64,000 nt of DNA from GMQP-bins7 sp963776565 (GCA_963776565.1 CAVZNF010000002.1:1-64000), one strand, 5' to 3'. Positions 1-9,052 are shown, counted from the first letter of the stretch. Numbers and translations: made by a program. The notes: a model not told the origin generated them from the letters alone.

Positions 1-1157
1 TGACGAGCGTGAACGTCGGTTCGCCTCGGTAGCGCCGCGGCGGAGCCGAGCAAGAGGACGGAGAAACCAGCGAGGAGCCAGAGAGAAGCCGTGAAGCTTC
101 CGGTCAGGTCGCGCACGGCTCCGAGCACGAATGGGCTCACCGCACCGATGGTGTAGCCGAGTCCGAGCATCATTCCGACGAGCGCGCCGACCCGGGCGGG
201 TTCGTGCTCCAGGTCGAGCGGCAACGTCATCACGAGTGCGAACATGCCCCCACTCGAGATACCGAGCGCGATCACCCACGCATACGCGGCAGCCGGAACG
301 AGTACGACACCCGACACCCCGACGACGAAGGTCGTCGCCATCGCCAAGAGCCATGCGCGCCGCGTCCCGACGCGATCCGACAGCCATGGGACGAGGAAGG
401 ACGCCGGGATCGCAACGAGGTTGAGAGCCGCCAGCAGGCTTCCAGCCGCCTGTGTGCTCCAGCCATGCTCCACGTAGGAATCGGGCAGCCAGGCGTTGAT
501 CCCGTAGTAGGTGGACGCCATCAGCGAGAACAGCGCCACGAGAAGCCAGGCAACTCGGCTACGCCAGGGGAGGCGCGGCGGACGCTCGAGACGGCGCTCA
601 TGGGCCGGCTCGTGCCGTGTGAGCACGAGCCAGACGCCCGCCAGCCCGATCGTCATGAGGGAAAAGACCGCGAGCGATCCCCGCCACCCCCCGTACCATG
701 CGGCGAGCGGTACCGCTACGGCGGCGGACAGCGCAGAGCCGACTTGGATGCCGGTGGTGTAGACACCTGTCGGGCCAGCGGGACGGACCGGGAATCGTTC
801 CTTCACCGCTACCGGTACGAGCGCCCCGGCAAGGCCCATGCCGATACCAATTGGCCATGTGAAGAGAACGACGAGTGCAGCGGTCGGCGCAACGGCGCGG
901 GCGAGTCCGAAGACGCCGATGAGCAGGACCGACAAGGTGACTGCCGCTCGCGTTCCGACTCGTGCGCTGAGAAAGGCGGCCGGGGGCGCGAAGAGCCCCA
1001 TGCACAGGACCGGGATCGTTGCGAGCAACCCCACGACCGCATGTGGCGTTTGCAGGCTGTCCTGAATGGTCGGCAGGAGTGGGCCGATACCGACGATCTG
1101 CGGCCGGAGTGTGAGCGCGACGAAGAAAAGCCCGGCCAGTATGGGAGCCGGGCGCAT
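1..1157 (-). CDS. MFS transporter, probable aromatic-acid permease (3' end outside window)
   Basis: About 385 residues are visible and the C-terminus runs off the left edge. The protein is almost entirely hydrophobic segments separated by short Arg-rich loops, as in the 12-helix CynX/NimT-like major facilitator group. Motifs include LRPQIVGIGPLL in the first helix and SDRVGTRRAW in the middle, the latter like the loop 8-9 repeat of MFS motif A. The ATG at 1157 is the last in-frame Met before helix 1. It lies 121 bases after pobA on the same strand, so it is probably the last gene of the pca operon. Import of 4-hydroxybenzoate or protocatechuate is inferred from that position only. The frame is uninterrupted. 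Confidence 0.8.
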   Translation of the reverse strand, partial: MRPAPILAGLFFVALTLRPQIVGIGPLLPTIQDSLQTPHAVVGLLATIPVLCMGLFAPPAAFLSARVGTRAAVTLSVLLIGVFGLARAVAPTAALVVLFTWPIGIGMGLAGALVPVAVKERFPVRPAGPTGVYTTGIQVGSALSAAVAVPLAAWYGGWRGSLAVFSLMTIGLAGVWLVLTRHEPAHERRLERPPRLPWRSRVAWLLVALFSLMASTYYGINAWLPDSYVEHGWSTQAAGSLLAALNLVAIPASFLVPWLSDRVGTRRAWLLAMATTFVVGVSGVVLVPAAAYAWVIALGISSGGMFALVMTLPLDLEHEPARVGALVGMMLGLGYTIGAVSPFVLGAVRDLTGSFTASLWLLAGFSVLLLGSAAALPRRTDVHAR

Positions 1158-1278
1158 TCGCGCATCTTCTCACTCGTCAGCAGTGCCACGCAGAACCCGC
1201 ATCCGGCTGACGGCTTCGCGATCCAGGAGCTGTTCCGGTGGCCGACCGAGACCAGCCAACGGCTCATCGGAACGTCCA

Positions 1279-2459
1279 TCACACTTCGACGAGCCCGACG
1301 TAGTTCTCGGCGAGTGCCGTCGTCGCAGCGCGGGACGTCGTCACGTAGCGAAGCTGCGAGAGCTGGAGCTTCAGGTCGAAGTCGTCCTGGCTCTCCGGGC
1401 GATGCAGCATCTGGGTCATCCACCACGAGAAGTGCTCGGCGCGCCAGACGCGCCGCAGGCACGTGTCGGAGTAGGCGTCGAGGCCGGCCGCGGTGCCCGA
1501 CGCGAACCAGTCGATGATCGCCTCCGCGAGCACCCGCACGTCGTGGAGCGCGAGGTTGAGCCCCTTCGCGCCGGTCGGAGGGACGATGTGGGCGGCGTCG
1601 CCTGCGAGGAAGAGGCGCCCGTAGCGCATCGGCTCGCAGACGTAGCTGCGCATCCCGGTGACGCCCTTCTCGAGGATCGGCCCCTCGTGGAGCGTCCAGC
1701 CGTCGAGGCCGAGGCGCGTCTGCAGCTCGTCCCAGATGCGGTCGTCCGGCCACTCGGCGAGGTCCTCGTCGGGGCGGCACTGCACGTAGAGGCGGCTGAG
1801 CTCCGGCGAGCGGAGGCTCAGGAGCGCGAACCCGCGCTCGTGGTGCGCGTAGACGAGCTCGTCGTTCGACGGCGCGACCGCGGCGAGGATGCCGAGCCAG
1901 CCGAACGCGTACTCGCGCGAGAACTCGGACAGCACGCCTGCCGGAATGCTCGGGCGGCAGATCCCGTGGAACCCGTCGCAGCCCGCGATCACGTCGCACT
2001 CGAGCTCCTGGTCGCGGCCCTCGTGCCGGTACCGAATGAGCGGGCGTTCGGTCTCGAGGTCGTGCACCGAGACGTTCGTCGCGTCGAAGTGGAGAGCTCG
2101 ACCGGACTCCAGGCGGAGACGGATCAGATCCTTGACGACCTCGGTCTGACCGTAGACGACGATCGCCCGTCCGTCGGCGAGGTCGCTCAGCGGGATGCGG
2201 TGCCGCTCACCTGCGAACTGCAGCTCGATGCCGTGGTGCACGAGGCCCTCACGCTGCAGGCGCTCGCCCGCGCCGGACTCGACGAGGAGGTCGACGATCG
2301 CCTGCTCGAGGACGCCGGCGCGGATGCGTGCCTCGACGTACTCGCGGCTCCGCTCTCCAGGATCACCGTGTCGATGCCCTCGAGGTGCAAGAGGTGTCCG
2401 AGCGTGAGTCCGGCCGGGCCTGCGCCGACGATCCCTACTCGCGTGCGGGCTCGGCTCAG
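1279..2459 (-). CDS. pobA: 4-hydroxybenzoate 3-monooxygenase PobA (one frame break)
   Basis: FAD- and NAD(P)H-dependent hydroxylation of 4-hydroxybenzoate to protocatechuate, feeding the adjacent ring-cleavage genes. The N-terminus has the dinucleotide motif VGIVGAGPAG. The middle has the DG motif of flavoprotein hydroxylases (CDGFHGICRPS), and the FAD-binding GDAAHIVPPTGAKGLNLA follows. Total length of about 393 residues matches the family. The frame shifts by one base near 2346-2356, where one C seems to be missing within the segment that should read LESRSREYVEARIR. The start is unusual: the only codon available is CTG at 2459, which overlaps the pcaC stop as CTGA. An ATG or GTG miscalled in the assembly is equally possible. 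Confidence 0.93.
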
Positions 2460-2809
2460 GCGGCCCCCTCTTCCTCGAGCACGCGCTGGGCGATCGCGAA
2501 TGCGCCGTTCGCCGCGGGGACACCGCAGTAGACGGCGCACTGGAGGAGAACCTCCTTGAGCTCGTCCGGCGTGACCCCGTTGCGCAGCGCGGCGCGGACG
2601 TGCATCGCGAGCTCGTGCTCGCGGCCGGTCGCGACGAGCGCCGTGATCGTGATGCAGCTCCGCGTGCGGCGGTCGAGGCCCGGGCGCGACCAGATCTCGC
2701 CCCAGGCGTAGCGGGTGATGAAGTCCTGGAAGTCGGCGGTGAAGTCGGTCGTGCCTGCGACCGCCCGATCGACGTGCTCGTCGCCGAGCACCTCGCGTCT
2801 CGTCTTCAT
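2456..2809 (-). CDS. pcaC: 4-carboxymuconolactone decarboxylase PcaC
   Basis: Decarboxylates gamma-carboxymuconolactone to 3-oxoadipate enol-lactone in the protocatechuate branch of the beta-ketoadipate pathway. The 117-residue protein is the usual length for single-domain PcaC. It contains the helical AhpD-like core with WGEIWSRPGLDRRTRSC near residues 36-52 and EVLLQCAVYCGVPAAN near 85-100, both hallmarks of the family. The frame is intact from the ATG at 2809. It is 12 bases downstream of pcaD and its TGA overlaps the pobA start, so the three are translated from one message. A second, more distant CMD-fold gene without cysteines lies at 47193. Confidence 0.95.
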   Translation of the reverse strand: MKTRREVLGDEHVDRAVAGTTDFTADFQDFITRYAWGEIWSRPGLDRRTRSCITITALVATGREHELAMHVRAALRNGVTPDELKEVLLQCAVYCGVPAANGAFAIAQRVLEEEGAA

Positions 2810-2821
2810 GCCGTCCTCCTG

Positions 2822-3588
2822 TCATGCAGCGACCTCCTGTGCGAGATGTTCGAGCACGGCCTGGGTGAACGCTTCCGCCTGCTCGACGTTCGCGAGATGG
2901 GCGGCCCGCTCGAGGACGCGGAGTCGTGCGCCCGGAATCCGAGACGCGACGAGCTCGGCGTGCTCGATCGGGGTCGCCGGGTCTTCGGCGCCCGCGACGA
3001 CGAGCACGGGCGCGGAGATCGCGGAGATCCGCTCGCGCGCGTCCCAGGCGCCGACGGCCTCACAGCAGCGCGCGTACCCTCGGGCGGGGTTGACGACGAG
3101 CATCGACGGAAGCGCGCGACCGTCTCCGGCTCCGCGCGGGAGAACTCGGCGTGAACCAGCGCCCGACGACCGTGTCTGCGATCGCCTCCATCCCATCGGT
3201 GCGGACGGCTCGCGCTCGCTCCGCCCACGCCTCGGGCGGGCCGAGGTACGCCGACGTGCAGGAGAGGACGAGCCGCTCGACACGCTCCGGCGCCTCGAGC
3301 GCGAGCGCCATCCCGACCATCCCTCCGAGCGAGACGCCGCAGAACGAGACCCGATCGAGGTCGAGCTCGTCGAGGAGCTCGAGCAGCCGTGTGCCAGCGC
3401 TTCGACCGTGCATGGCCGTTCGGGAAGGTCGGAGGCGCCGTGGCCGGGGTGGTCGTAGGTGAGGACGCGGAAGCGCTCCGCCAGCTCGGGGAGTTGCCGA
3501 TCCCACAGTTCCTGCGTGGTGCCGAGCGAGTTGGACAGGACGAGGACGTGCCGCCGGGTCGCCCCTGGAGGCGGTGCTCGAGGCTCAT
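2822..3588 (-). CDS. pcaD: 3-oxoadipate enol-lactonase PcaD (several frame breaks)
   Basis: Alpha/beta-hydrolase that opens 3-oxoadipate enol-lactone to 3-oxoadipate. Following the protein across frames gives VLVLSNSLGTTQELWD near the N-terminus, the nucleophile elbow FCGVSLGGMVG, the acid region VLVVAGAEDPATP and the catalytic His in RAAHLANVEQAEAF. The ATG at 3588 starts MSLEHRLQG and overlaps the pcaB stop as ATGA. Single-base losses are needed near 3565 (a run of Gs), 3389, 3152 and 3112 to keep the sequence continuous. All catalytic elements are present and length is normal (about 255 residues), so sequence error is likelier than decay. Confidence 0.88.
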
Positions 3589-4898
3589 CCGCGTGCCTCT
3601 CGTACTCGCCGAGCGCGCGGTCGACGAGCGCCTCGGCCGACGCCGAGATAGCCGGTCGGGTCGAGAAGCGCGTCCAGCTCGTCTGCGGAGAGACCTGTCC
3701 GCTGTCGGCGAGGAGCGCGTCGCGAAACGACGTGGGCCTCGCGCGGCCTCGGCGACGACCGTCGTGCGCCTGGCCGCGGCCCAGGCGAGGGTGAGCGCGA
3801 ACGAGACGCGCTCGGCGACGACGAGGCCGCCGCTCGCCTCGAGGTTCGCCCGCATCCGCTCGGCGTCGACCTCGAGTCCGGCGACGGCGTCCGCGGCCGC
3901 CGCCGCTGCTCCGCCGGCGAACGCGAGCGCGCCCGAGAGCGCCTCCCACTCGGCGTGCCAGCCGCCCACCGCCCGCTCGTGCTCGTGTGCGAGCTCGCCG
4001 AGTAGGACTCCCGCGTGGGCGTGAGCGAGACGCGCGCACGCGACCGCGAGCGTGGAGCGGACGGGATTGCGCTTCTGCGGCATCGTCGAGGAACTGCCGC
4101 CCGGTAGCCTCGGCGACCTCGCCCACCTCGGTCTGCGCGAGCAGCACGACGTCGCGGCCGACCTTCGCGGCCGCCCCTGCGGCTGCATCCAGCGCCGCGC
4201 CGAGCTCCGCGAGGCGCTGGCGGTTCGCGTGCCACGGGAGCAGGGGCTCCGCGAGGCCGAGTTCCTGTGCGTAGAGGCGGACGACCTCGAGGGCGTCGTC
4301 TCCGAGCGCGGCGAGAGTTCCCGGCGGCGCCGCCGAGCTGCGCGGCGAGTCGCTCGTCGCGGACGGCTGCGAGCCGCCGACGCGCCTCGAGCACCGCGAC
4401 GAGCCAGCCCGCCGCCTTCAGCCCGAACGTCGTCGGCACCGCCTGCTGGAGGAGCGTGCGCGCCGCCATCGGCGTCGAGCGATGAGTCGCGGGCGAGCTC
4501 CGCGCACGCCGTCCGCGAGGCGGTCGAGCTCGGCCAGCACGAGCGCGGCGGCGTGCCGCGAGACGAGCATCGCCGCCGTGTCGACGATGTCCTGGCTCGT
4601 CGCTCCCAGGTGCACGTACTCGGCCGCGTCGGCCCCGACCGCAGTGCGAGAGCTCGCGGACGAGCGGCTCGGCCGGGTTCCCGACCGCGCGGCCGTCGTC
4701 TGCGATGCGCGCCGCGTCGAAGAGATCGGCACGGCACGCCTCGCCGATCCGCGCGGCGGCGTCCGCCGGGACGAGGCCGACTGCGACGCCCGCCTTCGCC
4801 AGGGCGTGCTCCGCATCGAGCATCCCCTGCAGCCACGCTCGATCCGAGACTGCGTCTCGCAGCTCCTGTGGCACGAAGATCGCTGCGAACGGAGTCAC
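3585..4898 (-). CDS. pcaB: 3-carboxy-cis,cis-muconate cycloisomerase PcaB (several frame breaks)
   Basis: Fumarase/aspartase-superfamily cycloisomerase making 4-carboxymuconolactone. Pieces in different frames join into one protein: N-terminal FVPQELRDAVSDRAWLQGML and LVPADAAARIGEACR, then GADAAEYVHLGATSQDI with the superfamily T-S-Q site, and the signature loop SSTMPQKRNPVRST around 4040-4075. At least five single-base breaks are needed (near 4640, 4490, 4330, 4255 and 4080). The GTG at 4898 overlaps the pcaG stop as GTGA, and the TGA at 3585-3587 overlaps the pcaD ATG. Total length, about 437 codons, fits the family. Confidence 0.88.
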   Translation of the reverse strand: MTPFAAIFVPQELRDAVSDRAWLQGMLDAEHALAKAGVAVGLVPADAAARIGEACRADLFDAARIADDGRAVGNPAEPLVRELSHCGRGRRGRVRAPGSDEPGHRRHGGDARLAARRRARAGRARPPRGRRARSSPATHRSTPMAARTLLQQAVPTTFGLKAAGWLVAVLEARRRLAAVRDERLAAQLGGAAGNSRRARRRRPRGRPPLRTGTRPRGAPAPVAREPPAPRGARRGAGCSRRGGREGRPRRRAARADRGGRGRRGYRAAVPRRCRRSAIPSAPRSRSRARVSLTPTRESYSASSHTSTSGRWAAGTPSGRRSRARSRSPAEQRRRPRTPSPDSRSTPSGCGRTSRRAAASSSPSASRSRSPSPGPRPGARRSSPRPREAHVVSRRAPRRQRTGLSADELDALLDPTGYLGVGRGARRPRARRVREARG

Positions 4899-5464
4899 AC
4901 CGCGAAGAACGTCGTCTGGCCGGCGCCCTGGAGGACGATGTCGAAGCGAAGCGCGCCGTCCTCCGCGCGCGCGACGAGGGTCGCCCGCTCCTCGGGCTCG
5001 AGCCCGAGGAGCACGGGATCCTCGGCGTTCGCCGCCTCTTCGTCGGGGAAGTACATGCGCGTCGCGACGCGCTTGAGGAGGCCGCGAGCGAAGATCCCCA
5101 CGAGAAGGTGCGGTGCCTGGAGCCGGCCGTCCACCCACGGGACGCGACCGGGCTTCACGGTGACGAACTCGAAGCGGCCGGCATCCTCCGTTCCCGAGCG
5201 ACCGAAGCCGGTGAACCCGCCCTCGAGCGGGACCTCCCGCGATCGTCCGCCGGATGCGCGTAGCGGCCGGCCGCGTTCGCCTGCCAGACCTCGACCATGC
5301 CGTCGGGCACGGGATCTCCCGCGCCGTCGAGGAGCACGCCTCGGATGCGGATCGCGCGAGGGTCCGACGTCGGCGACGAGGTCGATCGTGATCGGCCCGC
5401 CGAGGAGGCCGATCGCGAGGTACGGCCCGACGGTCTGCGACGGCGTCAGCCCGAGCTCAGTCAT
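4895..5464 (-). CDS. pcaG: Protocatechuate 3,4-dioxygenase alpha subunit PcaG (two compensating breaks)
   Basis: Non-catalytic alpha subunit of the intradiol dioxygenase that opens protocatechuate between the hydroxyls. It has TPSQTVGPYLAIGL at the N-terminus, VEVWQANAAGRYAHP in the core (read in another frame between about 5245 and 5375), then FTGFGRSGTEDAGRFEFVTV and LLVGIFARGLLKRVATRMYF. At 189 codons the size is typical. The start ATG at 5464 overlaps the end of pcaH by eight bases. The two indels cancel, so N- and C-termini are in the same frame and only the middle looks wrong. Confidence 0.92.
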   Translation of the reverse strand: MTELGLTPSQTVGPYLAIGLLGGPITIDLVADVGPSRDPHPRRAPRRRGRSRARRHGRGLAGERGRPLRASGGRSREVPLEGGFTGFGRSGTEDAGRFEFVTVKPGRVPWVDGRLQAPHLLVGIFARGLLKRVATRMYFPDEEAANAEDPVLLGLEPEERATLVARAEDGALRFDIVLQGAGQTTFFAV

Positions 5465-6188
5465 CGTGCGGCTCCTCGAGCGGCGTCGCCTCGCGGCCGC
5501 CGAGCACGATGTCGAAGCGGAAGCCGAGCGCCCAGTCGGGCTCGGTCAGCTCCAGCTCGAACTTCGAGATCAGCCGCTCCCGCGCGCTCTCGTCGCGGAT
5601 GGAGTTGAAGATCGGGTCGAACGGGAAGAGCGGGTCGCCGGGGAAGTACATCTGGGTCACGAGGCGCTCGGGGAAGGCGCGGCCGAAGAGCGAGAAGTGG
5701 ATGTGCCTCGGGCGCCAGGCGTTCGGGTGGTTCCGCCACGGGTAGGCGCCCGGAAGCACCGTGATGAAGCGGTACGAGCCGTCGTCGTCCGTCAGGCAGC
5801 GCCCGCCGCCGGTGAAGTTCGGGTCGAGCGGCGCATCGTGGGTGTCGACCGCGTGGTGATAGCGCCCGGCCGCGTTCGCCTGCCAGATCTCGACGAGCTG
5901 CCCGCGGAGAGGCTTCCCGTCGGAGCCGAGAACACGCCCGGTCACGACGATCCGCTGGCCCTGCGGCTCGCCGGCGTGCTGTCGCGTGAGGTCTGCGTCG
6001 GTCTCTCCCACTGCGCCGTTGCCGTAGACGGGGCCGGTCAGCTCGGAGAGCGACGCCGGCAGCGACAACGAGCGGCTCCTTCGGGCGCGCGAAGCCGCGT
6101 GCCGACGTAGTCGGGATAGAGGTGCGGCGGGTCGCGCCTCGGTGAGGGCGGCGTCCGGAACACGGGCGAGGGCGGTCTCAGGCTGCAC
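5457..6188 (-). CDS. pcaH: Protocatechuate 3,4-dioxygenase beta subunit PcaH (N-terminal breaks)
   Basis: Catalytic beta subunit carrying the non-heme Fe(III). The four ligand positions of the family are visible: Tyr in NAAGRYHH, Tyr in LPGAYPWRN, and the two His in WRPRHIHFSLFG. TGPVYG precedes the Ig-like core. The GTG at 6188 overlaps the pcaJ 3' end. The N-terminal arm PPHLYPDYVGTRLRAP is in another frame, with breaks near 6140 and 6070. From LSELTGPVYG to the stop at 5457 the frame is intact. Length is about 243 codons, as expected. Confidence 0.94.
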   Translation of the reverse strand: MQPETALARVPDAALTEARPAAPLSRLRRHAASRARRSRSLSLPASLSELTGPVYGNGAVGETDADLTRQHAGEPQGQRIVVTGRVLGSDGKPLRGQLVEIWQANAAGRYHHAVDTHDAPLDPNFTGGGRCLTDDDGSYRFITVLPGAYPWRNHPNAWRPRHIHFSLFGRAFPERLVTQMYFPGDPLFPFDPIFNSIRDESARERLISKFELELTEPDWALGFRFDIVLGGREATPLEEPHDD

Positions 6189-6838
6189 GGCGATCCTCCA
6201 GGTCGATGTCGAAGGGGGCGCCGGTGACGGCGCGGACGTGGTCCAGGGTCGCGTCGCCGAGCAGCTCGGTGAGGACGAGCGCACCGTCCCGGAGCCGGAA
6301 GACCGAGAGCTCGGTGATGACGACGTCGGCGGCGCCGCGCGCCGTCGAGCGGATAGCGTGCACTCGGCGACGACCTTCGGCTCGCCCGTCGACGACGTCG
6401 CGGTCATGGTCACGATCACGCGCCGCGCCCCGACGACGAGGTCCATCGCGCCGCCGACGCCGAGAACGTCCTTCCCGGGAACGGCCCAGTTCGCGATGTC
6501 GCCGGCGATCGAGACCTGCAGTGCGCCGAGCACGGCGACGTCGACGTGCCCGCCGCGGATCATCGCGAAGCTCTGCGGCGCTGTCGAAGTACGCGGCGCC
6601 GGGGAGCGCGGTGACCGGCTGCTTCGCGGCGTCGATGAGGTCGGGATCGAGCTCGTCCTCGCTCGGCCGCGGCCCGACGCCGAGGAGGCCGTTCTCCGTC
6701 TGCAGGAAGACGTCGGCGTCGTCGTCGAGGAGTCCGGGGATGAGGTTCGGGATGCCGATGCCGAGGTTGACGATCTCGCCCGGCCGAAGCTCCTGCGCCG
6801 CGCGGGCCGCGATCGGACGTCTTGACGTCGTCCGTCAT
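6178..6838 (-). CDS. pcaJ: 3-oxoadipate CoA-transferase subunit B PcaJ (frame breaks)
   Basis: Beta subunit of the transferase moving CoA from succinyl-CoA to 3-oxoadipate (scoB-type proteins are close relatives). Segments that assemble: MTDDVKTS at the start, NLGIGIPNLIP, ENGLLG with the family's catalytic Glu context, then GGHVDVAVLGALQVS and DIANWAVPGKDVLGVGGAMD, and the C-terminal VTGAPFDIDLE. Breaks lie near 6810, 6580 and 6355. The ATG at 6838 overlaps the pcaI stop as ATGA, the usual arrangement for these paired subunits. 3-Oxoadipate as substrate follows from the operon; a general 3-oxoacid transferase cannot be excluded from sequence alone. Confidence 0.88.
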
Positions 6839-7497
6839 CGTGAGAGCACCAGCTCGTCGACGTATAGGTGTGGCGTGTGGATCGACTCCGGCTCGAGCTC
6901 GCCCGATCGGCACGATCTCTCCCACCTCGGCGATTGTCACGCGTGCGGCCGTCGCCATCAACGGGTTGAAGTTGCGCGCCGTGCGCCGGTACCAGAGGTT
7001 GCCGAGCTCGTCGCCGCGCGCCGCGTAGACGAGCGCGACGTCGGCGTGGATCGGCTCCTCGAGCACGTGTGGGACGCCGTCGATGACGTGCTCCTCCTTG
7101 CCCTCGGCGAGCAGCGTTCCCGCACCGACCGGTGTGAAGAAGCCGGCGATCCCGGCGCCCGCGCTCGGATAGCCTCGGCGAACGTTCCCTGCGGCACGAG
7201 CGTCGCCTCGATCTCGCCCGCGTTCACTGCCGCGACCGCCTCCGGGTTCGACGTGAAGTACGAGGAGATCCCGCGCTTGATCCGCCCCTGGCGCAGGAGC
7301 TTCCCGAGCCCGCGGCCCGGCTCGCCGATGTTGTTCGAGACGATCGTGAGCTCGTCGGCGTCGGAGCTTCTCGACGAGAGCGTCGATGAGGGTGAGCGGC
7401 GCGCCGACGAGCCCGAACCTCCGACCATGACCGTGTCTCCCGAGTTGATCGCCGACACCGCCTCCGCCGGTTCGATCGGGCCGCTCGCAATGGCCAT
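6835..7497 (-). CDS. pcaI: 3-oxoadipate CoA-transferase subunit A PcaI (frame breaks)
   Basis: Alpha subunit pairing with PcaJ. It opens with EAVSAINSGDTVMVGGSG, the glycine-rich start of class I CoA-transferases. NNIGEPGRGLGKLLRQGRIK and SYFTSNPEAV follow, and near the end come YRRTARNFNPLMATAA and IHTPHLYVDELVLSR, the standard C-terminus of the alpha subunit. Breaks lie near 7365, 7165 and 6890. The ATG at 7497 follows an AAGGGA-like ribosome site at about 7504-7509. It is the first gene of the operon that runs left to the MFS transporter, so its upstream region (7498-7811) carries the promoter. Confidence 0.88.
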
Positions 7498-7541
7498 CAC
7501 GCCGTCCCTTTCATCGCAGAACACAGGGGAGCCTACAGCGC

Positions 7542-7550
7542 TTGTATGCA
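7542..7550. promoter_or_regulatory. Candidate GntR operator, copy 1 (TTGTATGCA)
   Basis: TTGTATGCA lies 45 bases upstream of the pcaI start, inside the 314-base divergent spacer between the pca operon and the Liv transporter. It matches the second site at 7607 at eight of nine positions. FCD-type GntR proteins commonly bind TNGTATACNA-like palindromes, and such a regulator is encoded at 12371. The assignment is inference. Confidence 0.45.
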
Positions 7551-7606
7551 GAACTCGGGACGCATGCTGCACCAACAAGCGAATGCTGGACGCTGTAGGG
7601 CCCGTG

Positions 7607-7616
7607 TTGTATACAT
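7607..7616. promoter_or_regulatory. Candidate GntR operator, copy 2 (TTGTATACAT)
   Basis: It contains the perfect 8-base palindrome TGTATACA (7608-7615) in the pcaI/binding-protein spacer, six helical turns from copy 1. Its position between two divergent units would let one regulator control both the protocatechuate operon and the 7812-12366 transporter. The rest of 7498-7811 shows no gene on either strand. Confidence 0.5.
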
Positions 7617-7811
7617 GCGCCGATGTCCTCGCGACGCTCTCGCCGGGCCGCTGGGAGCGCTTTCCACGGCTCGTGCAACCACCGGAGCCTGTGTCGTCAG
7701 AGGTATCGACAGCACAGGTGGTCGGCTCGGTGTGACTGACCGGTGCGACGGGGCGAACCGTCTCGTCGGAGCCAGCCTGGTCGTTGGCAGGCATGACAGA
7801 AGGAGGGAGTC

Positions 7812-9050
7812 GTGAAGCGGTACAGGATGTTTATTGCCGTAGGCGCCGTTGCGCTGTTCATCGCCGTGTTGAGCGGATCGAGTGCGTACGGCGGGTCGAG
7901 CGGATCCGCGCAAGGGAGTCCGATCAAGATCGGCGTGCTCACGCCGCTCACGGCGAACTTCGCGCCTTGGGGACTTCAGGTGCGCGCCGGCGCGGCGCTT
8001 GCCGTGAACGAGATCAACAGGTCGGGCGGCGTGAAGGGGCGCGGGCAGGGGCGCAAGCTCAATCTCGCCGTCGCGGACGACCAGTCCACGAACACGACCG
8101 CGGCCATCGACGGCTTCAGGCGGTTGACCCAGCAAGAGAACGTCGTCTCGGTCGGGGGCATCATCGGCAGTGGGATCGGGCTGGCGACGACGCGGCTCGC
8201 CGAGGAAGGGAAGATCCCGCTGTTCCTCGTGAAGTCGGGGAACAACGAGATCCTGACGCAGTCGAGTCGCTACACGTTCCGCACGTGCTTGCCCGCTGCT
8301 GCCATGGTTGCTCAGTCGATCGTGCAGCTCGCGCAGCGACGTGAGATCAGGAGCGTCGGGGTGATGATCGCCGACTACGCGTGGGGCCAGTCGTTCAAGT
8401 CGTCGCTCGAGGATGCGGCCAAGTCCGCGCCGAGCATCAAGTTCAACATCCAGGTTGCGCCGGTTCCGACGACCAACTTCACGCCGTACCTGCGTTCGTT
8501 CGGCGACGTGTCGTTGATCGTCGCGACGGGCCATCCGCCGGGCGCGCCGCTGGTTCTGGCTCAGGCAGGGCAGCTCGGCCTGAAGGCGCCGGTGGTGGGC
8601 GCAGATGGGCCGTGGTCGCTCACCGCGAAGAGCACCACGACGTCGGCGTTCGGCCGCTACAGCGACTTCAAGTGCATGGCCACGGCGAGCAAGGAGTACA
8701 AGGCGCTCGCTAAGCGCTACCTGCGGACGTTCCCGCAGAACGAGTTCATGGAGGACGACGCATTGGCGGGCTACGCGTACGTCAAGATCGTCGCGGAGGC
8801 GATCAGCAAGGTCGGTCCAAACCGGCAGCGGATCGCCGCCTACGTCCACGCCAACACCTTCAACATCCCCGGCTACGCGTGGCCGCTCAGGTGGACGGCG
8901 TGGGGCGAGATGATCGGGTCGCGACCGCAGTACGCCATCCTGACCAAGGGCGCACCGCCCGAGGCGGGGTTGAACACCGCGTCGACCACCTTCTGGCCGA
9001 GAGTGATCTTCAAGTCGCCGGCGCTGACCCCGTACCGTCCCCCGTCGTAG
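7812..9050 (+). CDS. Branched-chain amino acid-type ABC transporter substrate-binding protein
   Basis: Secreted or lipid-free periplasmic-binding-protein fold (Peripla_BP_6/LivK family), 412 residues. The signal peptide is about residues 1-27 (MKRYRMFIAVGAVALFIAVL). Mature sequence starts with IKIGVLTPLTANFAPWG, then GGVKGRGQGRKLNLAVADDQ, GGIIGSGIGLATTRLAEE and VGVMIADYAWGQSF, all standard segments of this fold. The GTG start at 7812 is preceded by AGGAGGGAG. It heads the operon with LivG, LivF, LivH and LivM. The divergent pca operon suggests an aromatic acid or related ligand rather than leucine, which is inference. Confidence 0.92.
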   Translation: MKRYRMFIAVGAVALFIAVLSGSSAYGGSSGSAQGSPIKIGVLTPLTANFAPWGLQVRAGAALAVNEINRSGGVKGRGQGRKLNLAVADDQSTNTTAAIDGFRRLTQQENVVSVGGIIGSGIGLATTRLAEEGKIPLFLVKSGNNEILTQSSRYTFRTCLPAAAMVAQSIVQLAQRREIRSVGVMIADYAWGQSFKSSLEDAAKSAPSIKFNIQVAPVPTTNFTPYLRSFGDVSLIVATGHPPGAPLVLAQAGQLGLKAPVVGADGPWSLTAKSTTTSAFGRYSDFKCMATASKEYKALAKRYLRTFPQNEFMEDDALAGYAYVKIVAEAISKVGPNRQRIAAYVHANTFNIPGYAWPLRWTAWGEMIGSRPQYAILTKGAPPEAGLNTASTTFWPRVIFKSPALTPYRPPS

Positions 9051-9052
9051 CC

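Noticed and set aside
204..1517. 437-codon plus-strand open frame
   Set aside because: It is antisense to the MFS transporter, whose helices are evident on the minus strand.
1066..2559. 497-codon plus-strand open frame
   Set aside because: Antisense of pobA and pcaC; it has no domain signature and arises from high GC third positions.
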